Source: Streptomyces sp. Ncost-T10-10d (GTDB lineage: Bacteria > Actinomycetota > Actinomycetes > Streptomycetales > Streptomycetaceae). From it: a stretch of 64,000 nt of DNA. Below, one piece after another: positions 53,856-63,684 of the stretch (the first letter of the stretch is position 1; the number at the start of each line of letters is the position of its first letter). The stretch covers positions 1 to 64,000 of the forward strand of contig NZ_FMDF01000044.1 of assembly GCF_900091955.1 (NCBI RefSeq), given 5' to 3'. The notes beneath the pieces were generated by a model. The model saw only the letters and a program-made list of their open reading frames with translations. It ran no database searches and was not told the DNA's origin. The translations under genes were made by a program, and so were the position numbers.

Positions 53856-55120
53856 TCACCGGTACTGGAGATACCTCTTCCGCACGGCCCGGAACGCGGC
53901 GAGATCCTCCGCCCACGCCCCCACCACCTCATCGGTGTCCGCCCCCGCGTCGATCAGCGTGCGGACCCGCGTGTTGCCGGTGAGCTTGTCGATCCAGTTG
54001 TCGGAGCGCCACGCGAACCCGCTCCAGGTCCGCTTCGCCGTCACCAGCAGCGCGATCGCCGTGCGTACCGGGTCGAAGGCCTCGCGGTCCTGGACGTGCA
54101 GCTGCACCCCGCCGACCGTCTTCCCCTGGAACTTGGAGAACGTCGGCGCGAAGTACGCCTCGCGGAACGCGACTCCGGGCAGGTCGAGCGCGTTCGCGGC
54201 CGCCGCCCACCGGTGGTCGATGCCCTCCGCGCCGAGCAGTTCGAACGGCCGGGTGGTGCCGCGTCCCTCGGAGAGGTTCGTGCCCTCGAACAGGCAGGTC
54301 CCCGAGTACACCAGCGCCGTGTCCGGCGTCGGCATATTGGGGCTCGGCGGAACCCACGGCAGCCCGGTCGCGTCGAAGAAGTCCGAGCGCTTCCACCCCG
54401 ACATCTTCACGATGCGCAGATCCACCGGCCGCCGGGCCAGGAACTCCGCGTTGAAGAGCAGCGCCAGCTCGGTGACCGTCATGCCGTGCGCCTGCGAGAT
54501 CTCCCGGCGGCCCACGAACGTGGAGAACGCCGGGTCGAGCACCGGTCCGAGTGCCGCCCGCCCGGTCACCGGGTTCGGCCGGTCCAGGACGACGAACCGC
54601 TTGCCCGCGAGAGCCGCTGCCTCCATGCAGTCGTACAGCGTCCAGATGTACGTGTAGAAGCGGGCGCCCGCGTCCTGGATGTCGAACACGATCGTGTCCA
54701 CGCCGGACGCGGTGAAGACATCGGCGAGCGGCTGCCCGCTCTTCAAGTACGTGTCGTAGACGGGGAGTCCGGTCGCCGGGTCGTCGTACCGCCCCTCGGA
54801 GCCGCCCGCCTGCGCGGTGCCGCGGAAGCCGTGCTCGGGTCCGAAGACCGCGACCAGGTTCACCCGCTCGTCCGGGTGCATCACATCGATGATGTGGCGC
54901 ACATCGGAGGTGATCCCGGTCGGGTTGGTGACGACCCCGACCTTCTGCCCCTTCAACAGCGCGTAGCCGTCCGCGGCCAGCCGGTCGAAGCCGGTGCGGA
55001 CCCGGCCGTGCCCCTTGCCGGGGGTGGGGCGGCGGTCGCGACCCCGGTACCGGCGGCCGTCGCCGCGAGGGCTCCCACCGCACCGCCGGCGGCCAGCAAA
55101 CCACGTCTGGACAGGCTCAT
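53856..55120 (-). pseudogene. DUF1343 (NamZ-like) muramidase gene with a one-base frameshift
   Basis: The ATG at 55120 begins a Tat-type signal (MSLSRRGLLAAGGAVGALAA). Near 55026-55030 the frame shifts by one base at a run of C on the coding strand; adding one C restores TAAPTPGKGHGRVRTGFDRL and joins the main frame (KGQKVGVVTNPTGITSDVRH, FGPEHGFRGTAQAGG, FDIQDAGARFYTYIWTLYDC, VVLDRPNPVTG, SGTCLFEGTNLSEGRGTTRP). This is a DUF1343 protein; characterised members are exo-acting N-acetylmuramidases that trim peptidoglycan fragments. Either the gene is inactive, switches by slippage in the C run, or the sequence has a single-base error. Confidence 0.8.
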
Positions 55121-55255
55121 TCAGCTACCTCCATGATCGCGACGACTGTCATGGTCACGCACGCTAGCGCGCGTTCAGGCCATACGGAATGAGCCGGACG
55201 AGTCGACTGTGACAGGAGTGCCGCCCGAGCGGTGTCCAGCCCTTCCGCTGCGACA

Positions 55256-55270
55256 TACCGACTGGTTAGT
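55256..55270. promoter_or_regulatory. TetR-type operator candidate before the SDR operon
   Basis: TACCGACTGGTTAGT, an imperfect dyad of the ACCGACT-GGTxxGT kind seen at lipid-metabolism TetR sites, 35 bases upstream of the SDR start. The operon's third gene is a TetR regulator. Confidence 0.45.
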
Positions 55271-55304
55271 CTGCGGGATAGTCGGCTGAGAGAGGCGGGA
55301 CCCG

Positions 55305-56069
55305 ATGAGTACGGTGCAGGGCGCGGGCGTAGTGGTCACAGGGGCCGGAGGCGGCATCGGAGCCGCTCTGGCCCGCAGATTCGCCGCGGAAGGCGCCAGG
55401 GTCGTCGTCAACGACCTCGACGAGGCCCGGATCAAACCGCTCGCCGAGGAGATCGGCGGCACCGCCGTGACCGGTGACGCCTCGCAGATCGTGGGCGCGG
55501 CCCGCGACGCGCTGGACGGCACCGTCGACATCTACTGCGCCAACGCGGGCCTCGCCTCGCCCGGCGACGTCTTCGCCGACGAGGAGGTCTGGGCCGCCGC
55601 CTGGGACGTCAACGTGATGGCCCATGTCCGGGCGGCGAGGGCGCTGCTGCCGGACTGGCTGGAGCGCGGCACCGGCCGCTTCGTCTCGACCGCCTCCGCA
55701 GCCGGACTGCTGACGATGATCGGCGCCGCACCGTACAGCGTCACCAAGCACGGCGTCGTCGCCTTCGCCGAATGGCTCTCGCTGACCTACCGACACCGCG
55801 GCATCAAGGTCCACGCGATCTGCCCGCAGGGCGTGCGCACAGACATGCTCACCGCCGCCGGATCGGCCGGTGAGCTCGTCCTCGCCCCCGGCGCCATCGA
55901 GCCCGAGGCGGTCGCCGACGCACTCTTCGACGCCATGGCGGAGGACCGCTTCCTGGTCCTGCCGCACCCCGAGGTCGCCGGCTTCTACCGGGCCCGCACC
56001 AAGGACACCGACCACTGGCTCGGCAGTATGAACCACCTCCAGCAGAAGTGGGAGGGGATCGGCGCATGA
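55305..56069 (+). CDS. Short-chain dehydrogenase/reductase
   Basis: A 254-residue classical SDR. TGAGGGIG binds NAD(P), CANAG is the structural motif, and Ser (VSTASAAG), Tyr (PYSVTKHG) and Lys of the YxxxK site form the catalytic core. It oxidises or reduces a hydroxy/keto group; a 3-hydroxyacyl-CoA is likely given the coupled acyl-CoA ligase gene, which overlaps it by ATGA. It is the first gene of a three-gene operon. Confidence 0.9.
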   Translation: MSTVQGAGVVVTGAGGGIGAALARRFAAEGARVVVNDLDEARIKPLAEEIGGTAVTGDASQIVGAARDALDGTVDIYCANAGLASPGDVFADEEVWAAAWDVNVMAHVRAARALLPDWLERGTGRFVSTASAAGLLTMIGAAPYSVTKHGVVAFAEWLSLTYRHRGIKVHAICPQGVRTDMLTAAGSAGELVLAPGAIEPEAVADALFDAMAEDRFLVLPHPEVAGFYRARTKDTDHWLGSMNHLQQKWEGIGA

Positions 56070-57724
56070 CCGAGTCCATCTACGCGGCAAAGCCCTGGAT
56101 CTCCCTGCTCAGCGAGGCCCAGCGCGCCCCCGTCGACCCGGCCGAGACCCTGGTCCACGCCTTCCGCGCCTCCGTCGCCCGCAGTCCCGGGCACCCGGCG
56201 CTCGCCTACTTCGACGGACGCCTGAGCTACCGCGAGACCGACGCGCTCTCCGACTCCGTGGCCGGCCACCTCGCCGCCGAGGGTCTGGAGCGCGGCGACC
56301 GGGTCGCGATCATGCTGCAGAACACCCCGCAGTTCGTGCTCGCGCTTCTCGGCGCCTGGAAGGCCGGTGCCACCGTCGTCCCGCTCAACCCGATGTACAA
56401 GTCCGGCGAGGTCGGCCACGTACTGAAGGACGCCGAGGTCACCGCGCTGATCTGCGCGGACCGGGCCTGGGAGGCGTATCTGCGGGACACCGCGGCCGCC
56501 GCCCCGACCGTACGGATCGCGCTCACCACCAGTGAGCTCGACCTCCAGACGCAGAGCGACGAACGCGTACTGGGCTTCGAGCGGCTGCCCGTGCCCGAGG
56601 GCGCCGACGATCTGGTCGCCGTCGCCCGGCAGGGCCTGGGGGCTCCCCAAGGGCGCGAACTCGGCTCCGCCGACGTGGCGTTGATCAGCTACACCTCCGG
56701 GACCAGCGGCACCCCCAAGGGCGCCATGAACTCCCACGGCAACGTCATGATCAACGCCGAGCGGCAGCGGACCGGGCACCCCATCGCCGAGGGCTCCTCC
56801 TACTTCGCGCTCGCCCCGCTCTTCCACATCACCGGCATGGTGTGCCAGCTGGCCGCCTGCCTCGCCAACGCCGGCACCCTCGTACTCACGTACCGCTTCC
56901 ACCCGGGCGTCGTCCTCGAAGCCTTCACCGAACACCGCCCCGCCTACACCGTGGGCCCGTCGACCGCCTTCATGGCACTGGCCGCCCACCCCGGTGTCAC
57001 CCCCGAGCACTTCTCCTCCTTCCAGGTGATCTCCTCCGGCGGCGCACCGCTGCCGCCCGCGCTCGTGGAGAAGTTCCGGGCGGGCTTCGGCCCGTACATC
57101 CGCAACGGCTACGGCCTCACCGAGTGCACGGCCCCCTGCGCCTCCGTACCGCCGGAGCGCGAAGCCCCCGTCGACCCGGTCTCCGGAACCCTCTCCGTAG
57201 GCGTCCCCGGCCCCGACACGGTGGTCAGGATCCTCGACGAGAACGGCAGCGAGGTGCCCTTCGGCGAGCAGGGCGAGATCGCGGTCCGCGGACCGCAGGT
57301 CGTCTCCGGCTACTGGCGGCTGCCCGAGGCCACCGCCATCGCCTTCCCGGACGGTGAACTGCGCACCGGTGACATCGGCTTCATGGACAGCGAAGGCTGG
57401 CTCTACGTGGTCGACCGCAAGAAGGACATGATCAACGCCTCCGGCTTCAAGGTCTGGCCGCGCGAGGTGGAGGACGTCCTCTACACCCATCCGGCGGTCC
57501 GGGAGGCGGCCGTCGTCGGTGTCCCCGACGCCTACCGCGGCGAGACCGTCCGTGCCTACGTCAGCCTGCGGCCGGGCGCCACGGTCGAACCCGAGGAACT
57601 GGGTGTGTACTGCAAGGAACGGCTTGCCGCGTACAAGTACCCGCGCGAGGTCGAGATCCTGGCCGAACTCCCGAAGACGGCGAGTGGGAAGATCCTCAGG
57701 CGGGAACTGCGTTTCCCTCGGTAG
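56066..57724 (+). CDS. AMP-dependent acyl-CoA synthetase
   Basis: A 552-residue adenylating ligase. P-loop motif SYTSGTSGTPKGAMNSHGNV, motif GYGLTECTAPCA, hinge RTGDIGFMDSEGWLYVVDRK and the C-terminal catalytic Lys in LPKTASGKILRREL are all present. It activates a carboxylic acid with ATP and coenzyme A. Residues 190-203 (RQGLGAPQGRELGS) look like a small in-frame insert encoded by a TGGGG/CCCCA palindrome, located just before the P-loop. Coupled to the SDR gene upstream and followed by a TetR gene. Confidence 0.92.
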   Translation: MTESIYAAKPWISLLSEAQRAPVDPAETLVHAFRASVARSPGHPALAYFDGRLSYRETDALSDSVAGHLAAEGLERGDRVAIMLQNTPQFVLALLGAWKAGATVVPLNPMYKSGEVGHVLKDAEVTALICADRAWEAYLRDTAAAAPTVRIALTTSELDLQTQSDERVLGFERLPVPEGADDLVAVARQGLGAPQGRELGSADVALISYTSGTSGTPKGAMNSHGNVMINAERQRTGHPIAEGSSYFALAPLFHITGMVCQLAACLANAGTLVLTYRFHPGVVLEAFTEHRPAYTVGPSTAFMALAAHPGVTPEHFSSFQVISSGGAPLPPALVEKFRAGFGPYIRNGYGLTECTAPCASVPPEREAPVDPVSGTLSVGVPGPDTVVRILDENGSEVPFGEQGEIAVRGPQVVSGYWRLPEATAIAFPDGELRTGDIGFMDSEGWLYVVDRKKDMINASGFKVWPREVEDVLYTHPAVREAAVVGVPDAYRGETVRAYVSLRPGATVEPEELGVYCKERLAAYKYPREVEILAELPKTASGKILRRELRFPR

Positions 57725-57778
57725 ACCGTTTCACGCACGGCACGGATTCACGCACGGTACGGAAGGAAGGTGGCGGCA

Positions 57779-58372
57779 ATGGCCAAGGCGACGGACGAGG
57801 ACACGGCCCCCGTCCCTCAGCGGCTGCTGGCCGCCGCCACCCGGCTCTTCGCCGAGCAGGGGTACGACCGCACCTCGGTCCAGGAGATCGTCGAGGCGGC
57901 AGGCGTCACCAAGGGCGCGCTCTACCACTACTTCGGCTCCAAGGAGGACCTTCTCCAGGAGATCTACGCCCGGGTGCTCCGGCTTCAGCAGGAGCGCCTC
58001 GACGCCTTCGCCGACGCCGACGCCCCGGTGGAACAGCGGCTGCGCGACGCCGCCGCGGACGTGGTCGTCACGACCATCGAGAATCTGGACGACGCCTCGA
58101 TCTTCTTCCGGTCCATGCACCACCTCAGCCCGGAGAAGAACAAGCAGGTACGGGTGGAGCGACGCCGCTACCACGAGCGCTTCCGGGCCCTGGTGGAGGA
58201 AGGACAGCGGAGCGGGGTGTTCTCCACGGCCACCCCGGCGGACCTGATCGTCGACTACCACTTCGGCTCGGTCCACCATCTGTCCACCTGGTACCGGCCC
58301 GACGGCCCGCTCAGCCAGCAGGAGGTCGCCGACCACCTGGCCGACCTGCTGCTGCGTGCCCTGCGTCCCTAG
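57779..58372 (+). CDS. TetR family regulator of the SDR/ligase operon
   Basis: A 197-residue regulator. HTH: LLAAATRLFAEQGYDRTSVQ, EIVEAAGVTKGALYHYFGSK. The C-terminal domain (ASIFFRSMHHLSPEKNKQVR, VDYHFGSVHHLSTWYRPDGP) matches TetR_C domains of fatty-acid type repressors. A GGAAGGAAGG ribosome site favours the ATG at 57779 over GTG 57770. It lies 54 bases after the ligase gene and may sense an acyl-CoA made by it. Confidence 0.88.
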   Translation: MAKATDEDTAPVPQRLLAAATRLFAEQGYDRTSVQEIVEAAGVTKGALYHYFGSKEDLLQEIYARVLRLQQERLDAFADADAPVEQRLRDAAADVVVTTIENLDDASIFFRSMHHLSPEKNKQVRVERRRYHERFRALVEEGQRSGVFSTATPADLIVDYHFGSVHHLSTWYRPDGPLSQQEVADHLADLLLRALRP

Positions 58373-58373
58373 C

Positions 58374-58782
58374 CACCCGGGGAGCGCCGCCGGTCAGCCG
58401 GCCGAGGAGCGCCTGCACCCCAGGGTTGCGGGGCGGGGCGCCCGCCCGCGCAAGGACCACCGTCCGGCCGGCGGATGCTCGCACAGGGCAGGCCCGCTTC
58501 CTCACCGATCCGCCGCGGCACGATCGCTACGCCGATCCCGGCCCGCACGAGATCGACGAGCAGCGAGCACCGACCGGGCCGACGGCAGCAGCGCCGGGCC
58601 CGCCTCGGTGAGGATCACGCGCCGGCCGGTCCGGTCGAACAGCTCGGCACCCGGCTCCCGTTCGAGGTTGCGCACGGAGAGGTGCCCGGCGCGGACCGCA
58701 CGATCAGCTCGGCACGGGAGGCGGCGGTGAAACTGCCGTGCGTGACCACCGCCATGAAGTGGCGGAGTCGGCGTATCTCCGT
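58374..58782 (-). pseudogene. Degraded LysR family regulator
   Basis: On the minus strand EIRRLRHFMAVVTHGSFTAA and SRAELI, then after a frame shift LSVRNLEREPGAELFDRTGR and RVILTEAGPALL, form the LysR helix-turn-helix region. A large internal deletion joins this to a C-terminal scrap, LVDLVRAGIGVAIVPRRIGE and EAGLPCASIRRP. The start codon position reads ACG. The gene is dead. Its remaining 3' end abuts the TetR stop. Confidence 0.75.
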
Positions 58783-58847
58783 CCATCCGCGGTATCGATC
58801 GCAGCCGGCTGAACCATCTGTTGGGCCGACCGTCGGTACGGGTCGAA

Positions 58848-58872
58848 GCTGGATGTATGACTCACATCCAGC
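58848..58872. promoter_or_regulatory. 25-base palindrome upstream of the LysR remnant
   Basis: GCTGGATGT (58848-58856) and ACATCCAGC (58864-58872) are perfect 9-base arms around ATGACTC. It may be the surviving operator of the former LysR regulator or of a lost divergent gene. Confidence 0.45.
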
Positions 58873-59073
58873 CATCCGTACACGTTCCCGCACTCTGGGC
58901 CACGGCATACGGCCCGCGCCACACACCGGCCGTCCGCCTCGTCGCCCGGTGCCTGTTGCGTGTGAGGGCCTTCGCCCGCGACCTGGCGCTGGCCGATCAT
59001 GTGCCGTTCGGCGGTTATTGACGGGGTCGAATCCCGTTGGTGGAGCCGGGAGCGCCCCGGTTAGCATCCGACG

Positions 59074-62000
59074 GTGAAGACGCCCGCCGATGAACAGTTC
59101 CACGATGCCGTACGCCGGGCCGACACCGAGCGGTTGTCCAGGCTCCTGGGCGCGCAGGACTGCCCACCGGCAGTCCTCGGACGTCTGATCCGGCACGAGG
59201 ACCCCGCCCTGCGTCATATGGGACTGGTCCTGCTCGACGAGCGAGTGACAGCGGGCCGCCCGTCCGACGACGCGGAGACGGCCGAACTCGCCGGGCTGCT
59301 GCCCGTATCGCTGATGGGGCCGCCGGAGGCGGATCTCCTCCTGGCGGGGCTCTACGAGCGACTCGGTCACTGTCTCCGGGGCCGCCCCCGCCCGTCGTGG
59401 CGCACGGCCGGGCTGCCGGTACGGGTGAGGATCGCGTGGCTGCGCTCCGAACTCCTCGACGAGCCGGCGGTGATCCGTGACGAGGCCCCGGGTGAACTCC
59501 TCTACCAGGCCGTACGGGAGACGGACATCACCGCGGCCCATCGGCCGGCTCGACTTGTGGACGAGCTGGCGGACAGCGGCGACCCCGTGCTGCAGGCCGA
59601 GGCGCTGCGGCTCGCGCGGCAGGGGCTGCACGCCGGACTGCTGGCTCCCGTGCTGGTCCGCGAAGACCTGATCGGCCTGCTCGGCGCCGACAGCGACCGG
59701 GTCGTCGCCGGCGCGCTGGGCGAACTCACCGAGCCGTGGGCGGCGATGGATCCGCTGCCGCAGGGGTGCATCTCTCCGTTTCTCACCGCCGGTTCGGCGG
59801 GGGACAGGCCCGCGGTGGCCGATGCTGCCCTCGCGACTGCCGCCCGCCACGGCCACAAGGACCTGCTGCGGCAGATCATCGACGATCCGGATCGTCCGCC
59901 GGGCCTACGCCGACAGGGAATGGAACTGCTCGGCGATCTGGCGGACCGCGACGACATCGGCGAAGTCACGGCCGTCGCCGCACGCGATCCGCTGCTGTTC
60001 GGCGGGCCGACGGTGACGTGCCTGCGCGGTCTCCACCGGCGCGGGCACTTCGTGGACGGTCCGGAGGTTCCGGCTGTGATCGGCCTGGCCCTGGCCGATC
60101 ACTCGATTCCGCCCCGTGAGATCGCGACGATCCTGTTCACCTCCCGGAAGGAGGCATTCCGGGTATTGACGGAGGTGGCCGCCGATGATCCGAGCAGCCC
60201 GCGACGGCTCGCTCTGCTGGTGGCCCTGGCCGGGCAGGGAACGGGCGGGCTTCCGATCGGGGACGCGATCGCACGCGTACTTCCTTCGGCGTCCGCCCCC
60301 GGTCCGTTCCTCGACGCGATCCGTGAGCTGCGCCATGCGGATGCCGAAGACGCCGTGATCGCTCTGCTGCCCTCGGCGCCCGCCGAGGCCCTGGACGCGC
60401 TGGAGGCCATCGGCGGGCAGCGGACGGTACTGGCCGTGCGAGAAGGGCTGGGCCTGGCCGGTGATGCGATCGCGCCCCACCTGTACGCCGTACGGGGCCG
60501 CGCCCTCGAACTGCTGTGGCAGCTGACCCGCGATCCGGCGGACCGCCGCGCCCTCCTCGTACGGCTGGATCCCGTCGACCTGCCGGCCCGCATCGCAGCT
60601 GGCCTGGGTGGCCCGGACGAGCGGGAACTGGCCCTGCTGCGTTCCCATCTGAACCCGGACGAGCCGGCGGCGGCGCTGTGCCGTCTCGCGGCCCACGGCA
60701 ACGCCGGCACACTGCCGGCCATCGCGGACCTGCTGCTGCGCATCGTGGCCGAACAGGTGGCGCCGCGGGAGCGGGAACACGGGCAGCCCGGCGGTGAGCC
60801 CGTGGTGCCCCAAGAGATCCTGGACGCCGTGCACGCCCTGGGCCGCCGTCTTTACGAGCGGGGCGCGATCCGGCCGGTCTGCCTGCTCGACACGGCAGAT
60901 GCGCAAGAGGCCGGCCACGCACTCGTCGCGACCATGGCACTGGATCTGCTGGATCGGCCCGGACTGTCCGACCGTGAGCGGGCGATCCTGCTCGAACTGC
61001 TGCTCAGGGCGCCCTGGGCGGGCACCCGCGCCCGGGTGCACCGGCTGCTGCGCCACCGCGACCGGCACGTACGCAAACACGTCATCGCCCTGCTCGCCCG
61101 CGACGCCACGGGCGAGGACGCACAGGCGCTGTCGGCGACCCTGATCGCGCTGACCACCGCCCAGGACATCCAGACCGTCCGTCAGGCCCTCCTCGCACTG
61201 GGGCACGCACAGGCGCACTGGGCGTCCACCGCGATCGCCGCATGTCTCGACCATCCGAACATGAACATCAAGAAGACCGCCGCCGAGGTGCTGGTCCGCG
61301 CGGGCACACCGGCGGCGCTGCCCAAGCTGCTCTTCTGGCTCGGGCACCATGACAACCCCGGGCTGCGCGGCACGCTCGTCGCGGCCCTGCGCGCCGTCCT
61401 CGGCGACGTCTGCACGGCGACACTTCTCGCCGCCGCCGAGCACAGCCGGGACGGCCGTACCCGCGAACTGCTGCTGGCGGGCCTCGACGGCGTCCTCGGC
61501 GCCCGCTCGGTCCTCGCACTGGACGACCAGGCGTCGCCGGTGGCGGCCACCCTGCTCTCCCTGGTGGCGGACGGCCGGGTCGGTCTTGCCTCCGGGGACG
61601 TGAAGGATCTGGCGATACCGCTGGCCAGGCATGGCATCACCGCACCGGCCGTCACACAGCGGTCATCGGTGGACAGTGCGGCGGACCGTGACATCAGGTC
61701 GCTGGTGGCCGGGGGCTGGAATCCCTCGGTCGCGCTGCGCGTCGCCGAGCGGGACACGCCGCCCCACCCCGACCGGCTGAACGAGCTGCGGCCGATGCTC
61801 ACGGACTGGCTCCGGCTGGCCGGCTCCCGGCCCACGTCCCGGGACACGCTGGTGCGGTTCGCGCTGCGCATCTGCCCCGCGCCCCGGGCGGCCGGGGAGC
61901 TGACGGCATTCGCCCGGTCCGCACGGGTCCTGCTCGACGTGCTCGCCGACGCCCGGGACGAGGACCGGCACGACCTGATCGCGGTACTCGAAGAGGTCGC

Positions 62001-63684
62001 GCCGATGCTGACGGGGGCCGGCGGACCGGCCGTCGTCGCTGCGGTACGGGCACTGCGGCCCGCACCCACGACGCCGAACCGGTCCACGCTGACGCTGCTG
62101 CGCCGCCTCGGCGCGGTGCTGGTCCGCGCCGACCTCGATCAGGCACTCGCGTCGGCCCGGCTCGGGGCCGACCCCTGGCAGGCCCGGACCGCCGTGCTGA
62201 GGGAGGCGTTCGCAGCCCCGGAGACCACCGCTGCACCCGTGCCCGCCGAGACCCGGGCATGGCGAGCGGCGCTGGACGAGGCGGTGCGCGCGCCGGACAC
62301 CCTGGAGGAGTTCCGCGGACAGGACGACGGCAGGGTCGGTTCGCGGGACCGGCTGACCGCACTCATCGAGGTCCACCACAGTGCGGACCCCGGAGTCCGG
62401 GCCGCCCTGCTCGACTGGATGACGCTTCTTCAGCCCCTCGACGCACCGCCCTGGACCCTCACCGAGACCACCCGGGCCACGACGCCGCCGCCCCGGCAGG
62501 TACACATCGACGACCTCGACCAGCCCCGTTCGGCGGCCCTGAGGGAGCGCCTGCTCGACATGCTGGGGTCGACCCATGCAGGCCGCAGGGAGACCGCCGC
62601 CCTGGCGCTGGTGAAATGGCCCGAGCCCGAGGCCCGGCTGCCGGTTCTTCGCGCCTACCTCCGCGGGCACATCGACCTACCCATCGGTGCGGACCTGGCC
62701 CGTGCACTGCACACCCTCGACGAGACGGAGCTCCGGGGCGAGGACGTCCTGCGCGACAGGGTGGCTCTCGCGGCCTCGAAGCTTTCCCCGTGGACACTGG
62801 AACCACTGGTGCCGCTGTTGCTGGAGTGGTGGGAGCACGCCCCGCCCGCCGTCGGACCGGCAGTCGGCGACGCACTGCGCAACTACCCCGCCGACGCGCT
62901 CGCCAGGACCCTCGGCGACCGCCTCGACGCCGGGGCCTGGGGCTTCCTCGACCTGCTCCTCGGCCGCCGACTCCTGCGTACCCCTGCGCTGACGCGCACG
63001 TGTCGGCGGCTGCGCGCCGAAGGGCGCGACGACATGGCGGACCGGCTTCTTCTCGTCGAGGGTCCGCTGCGCGGCCCGGACGCCGCACAGCAGGACGCGG
63101 CAGCGCTGGCAGCGCTCCGTGACCGCCCCCCGGCCGCACCCGACGGAGCCTCGCACCGCCCGTCCAGGCAGGAACTGCTGGACCTGGCCCGAACCGGCGC
63201 CCCGGATCAGATCTGCGGGGCACTCACAGAACTGGCCGAGGCCCACTCGGGCCCGGACCCGGACCGGGACCCCGGACTGCGCGACCTGATCGGTGAGTTG
63301 CTGAACCATCCCCGGACCAAGGTACGCCTGCGTGCCCACCGGACCTCGCGGACGATGCTGGACCGGGGCACCTATCTGAGCCACACCATGCTCCTGCTGG
63401 ACGACCCCCGGCCGGAACTGGCGCGTACGGCGGTCCGCACGCTCTGCCACGCCGGCTGGGAGCCCGCGATCCCCGCCATGACCGGACTGCTCGCACACCC
63501 GCATCCCGTCGTGCACAGGGCGGCGGCCGAGGGGCTCGTCGGGATGAGCGAGGCGGCGATCCCCGCCCTGCGCCGAGCCGCCGCCCACGCCCGTCCCGAC
63601 AAACGCTCCCTCTACACGGATGTCCTCGACCGGCTCGGGAATTCGAGCCCGTCCGGCAGCATTGCGAGCCCGTCCGGCGATTGA
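59074..63684 (+). CDS. Very large HEAT-repeat-like protein of unknown function
   Basis: A 1,536-residue protein starting at GTG, with no signal peptide or membrane segment. It is almost wholly alpha-helical, with many paired helices of 30-40 residues (LGRLIRHEDPALRHMGLVLL; HRLLRHRDRHVRKHVIALLA; IAACLDHPNMNIKKTAAEVL; ELLNHPRTKVRLRAHRTSRT; MTGLLAHPHPVVHRAAAEGL) typical of HEAT repeats, strongest at 630-770 and 1420-1515. No enzymatic motif is visible. Such solenoids serve as protein-binding scaffolds. The last 14 residues (NSSPSGSIASPSGD) are encoded by a dispersed repeat. It is flanked by a dead LysR gene and a convergent acyl-CoA dehydrogenase gene. Confidence 0.75.
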   Translation: MKTPADEQFHDAVRRADTERLSRLLGAQDCPPAVLGRLIRHEDPALRHMGLVLLDERVTAGRPSDDAETAELAGLLPVSLMGPPEADLLLAGLYERLGHCLRGRPRPSWRTAGLPVRVRIAWLRSELLDEPAVIRDEAPGELLYQAVRETDITAAHRPARLVDELADSGDPVLQAEALRLARQGLHAGLLAPVLVREDLIGLLGADSDRVVAGALGELTEPWAAMDPLPQGCISPFLTAGSAGDRPAVADAALATAARHGHKDLLRQIIDDPDRPPGLRRQGMELLGDLADRDDIGEVTAVAARDPLLFGGPTVTCLRGLHRRGHFVDGPEVPAVIGLALADHSIPPREIATILFTSRKEAFRVLTEVAADDPSSPRRLALLVALAGQGTGGLPIGDAIARVLPSASAPGPFLDAIRELRHADAEDAVIALLPSAPAEALDALEAIGGQRTVLAVREGLGLAGDAIAPHLYAVRGRALELLWQLTRDPADRRALLVRLDPVDLPARIAAGLGGPDERELALLRSHLNPDEPAAALCRLAAHGNAGTLPAIADLLLRIVAEQVAPREREHGQPGGEPVVPQEILDAVHALGRRLYERGAIRPVCLLDTADAQEAGHALVATMALDLLDRPGLSDRERAILLELLLRAPWAGTRARVHRLLRHRDRHVRKHVIALLARDATGEDAQALSATLIALTTAQDIQTVRQALLALGHAQAHWASTAIAACLDHPNMNIKKTAAEVLVRAGTPAALPKLLFWLGHHDNPGLRGTLVAALRAVLGDVCTATLLAAAEHSRDGRTRELLLAGLDGVLGARSVLALDDQASPVAATLLSLVADGRVGLASGDVKDLAIPLARHGITAPAVTQRSSVDSAADRDIRSLVAGGWNPSVALRVAERDTPPHPDRLNELRPMLTDWLRLAGSRPTSRDTLVRFALRICPAPRAAGELTAFARSARVLLDVLADARDEDRHDLIAVLEEVAPMLTGAGGPAVVAAVRALRPAPTTPNRSTLTLLRRLGAVLVRADLDQALASARLGADPWQARTAVLREAFAAPETTAAPVPAETRAWRAALDEAVRAPDTLEEFRGQDDGRVGSRDRLTALIEVHHSADPGVRAALLDWMTLLQPLDAPPWTLTETTRATTPPPRQVHIDDLDQPRSAALRERLLDMLGSTHAGRRETAALALVKWPEPEARLPVLRAYLRGHIDLPIGADLARALHTLDETELRGEDVLRDRVALAASKLSPWTLEPLVPLLLEWWEHAPPAVGPAVGDALRNYPADALARTLGDRLDAGAWGFLDLLLGRRLLRTPALTRTCRRLRAEGRDDMADRLLLVEGPLRGPDAAQQDAAALAALRDRPPAAPDGASHRPSRQELLDLARTGAPDQICGALTELAEAHSGPDPDRDPGLRDLIGELLNHPRTKVRLRAHRTSRTMLDRGTYLSHTMLLLDDPRPELARTAVRTLCHAGWEPAIPAMTGLLAHPHPVVHRAAAEGLVGMSEAAIPALRRAAAHARPDKRSLYTDVLDRLGNSSPSGSIASPSGD

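Noticed and set aside
50897..53932. A minus-strand open frame of about 1,010 codons opposite the penicillin acylase gene
   Set aside because: Composition is Val/Gly/Arg-rich without motifs; the acylase signal peptide and catalytic Ser are on the plus strand.
58857..59021. A possible 54-residue gene starting inside the 25-base palindrome
   Set aside because: No ribosome site, no recognised features, and its start lies within the palindrome; codon pattern is not convincing.
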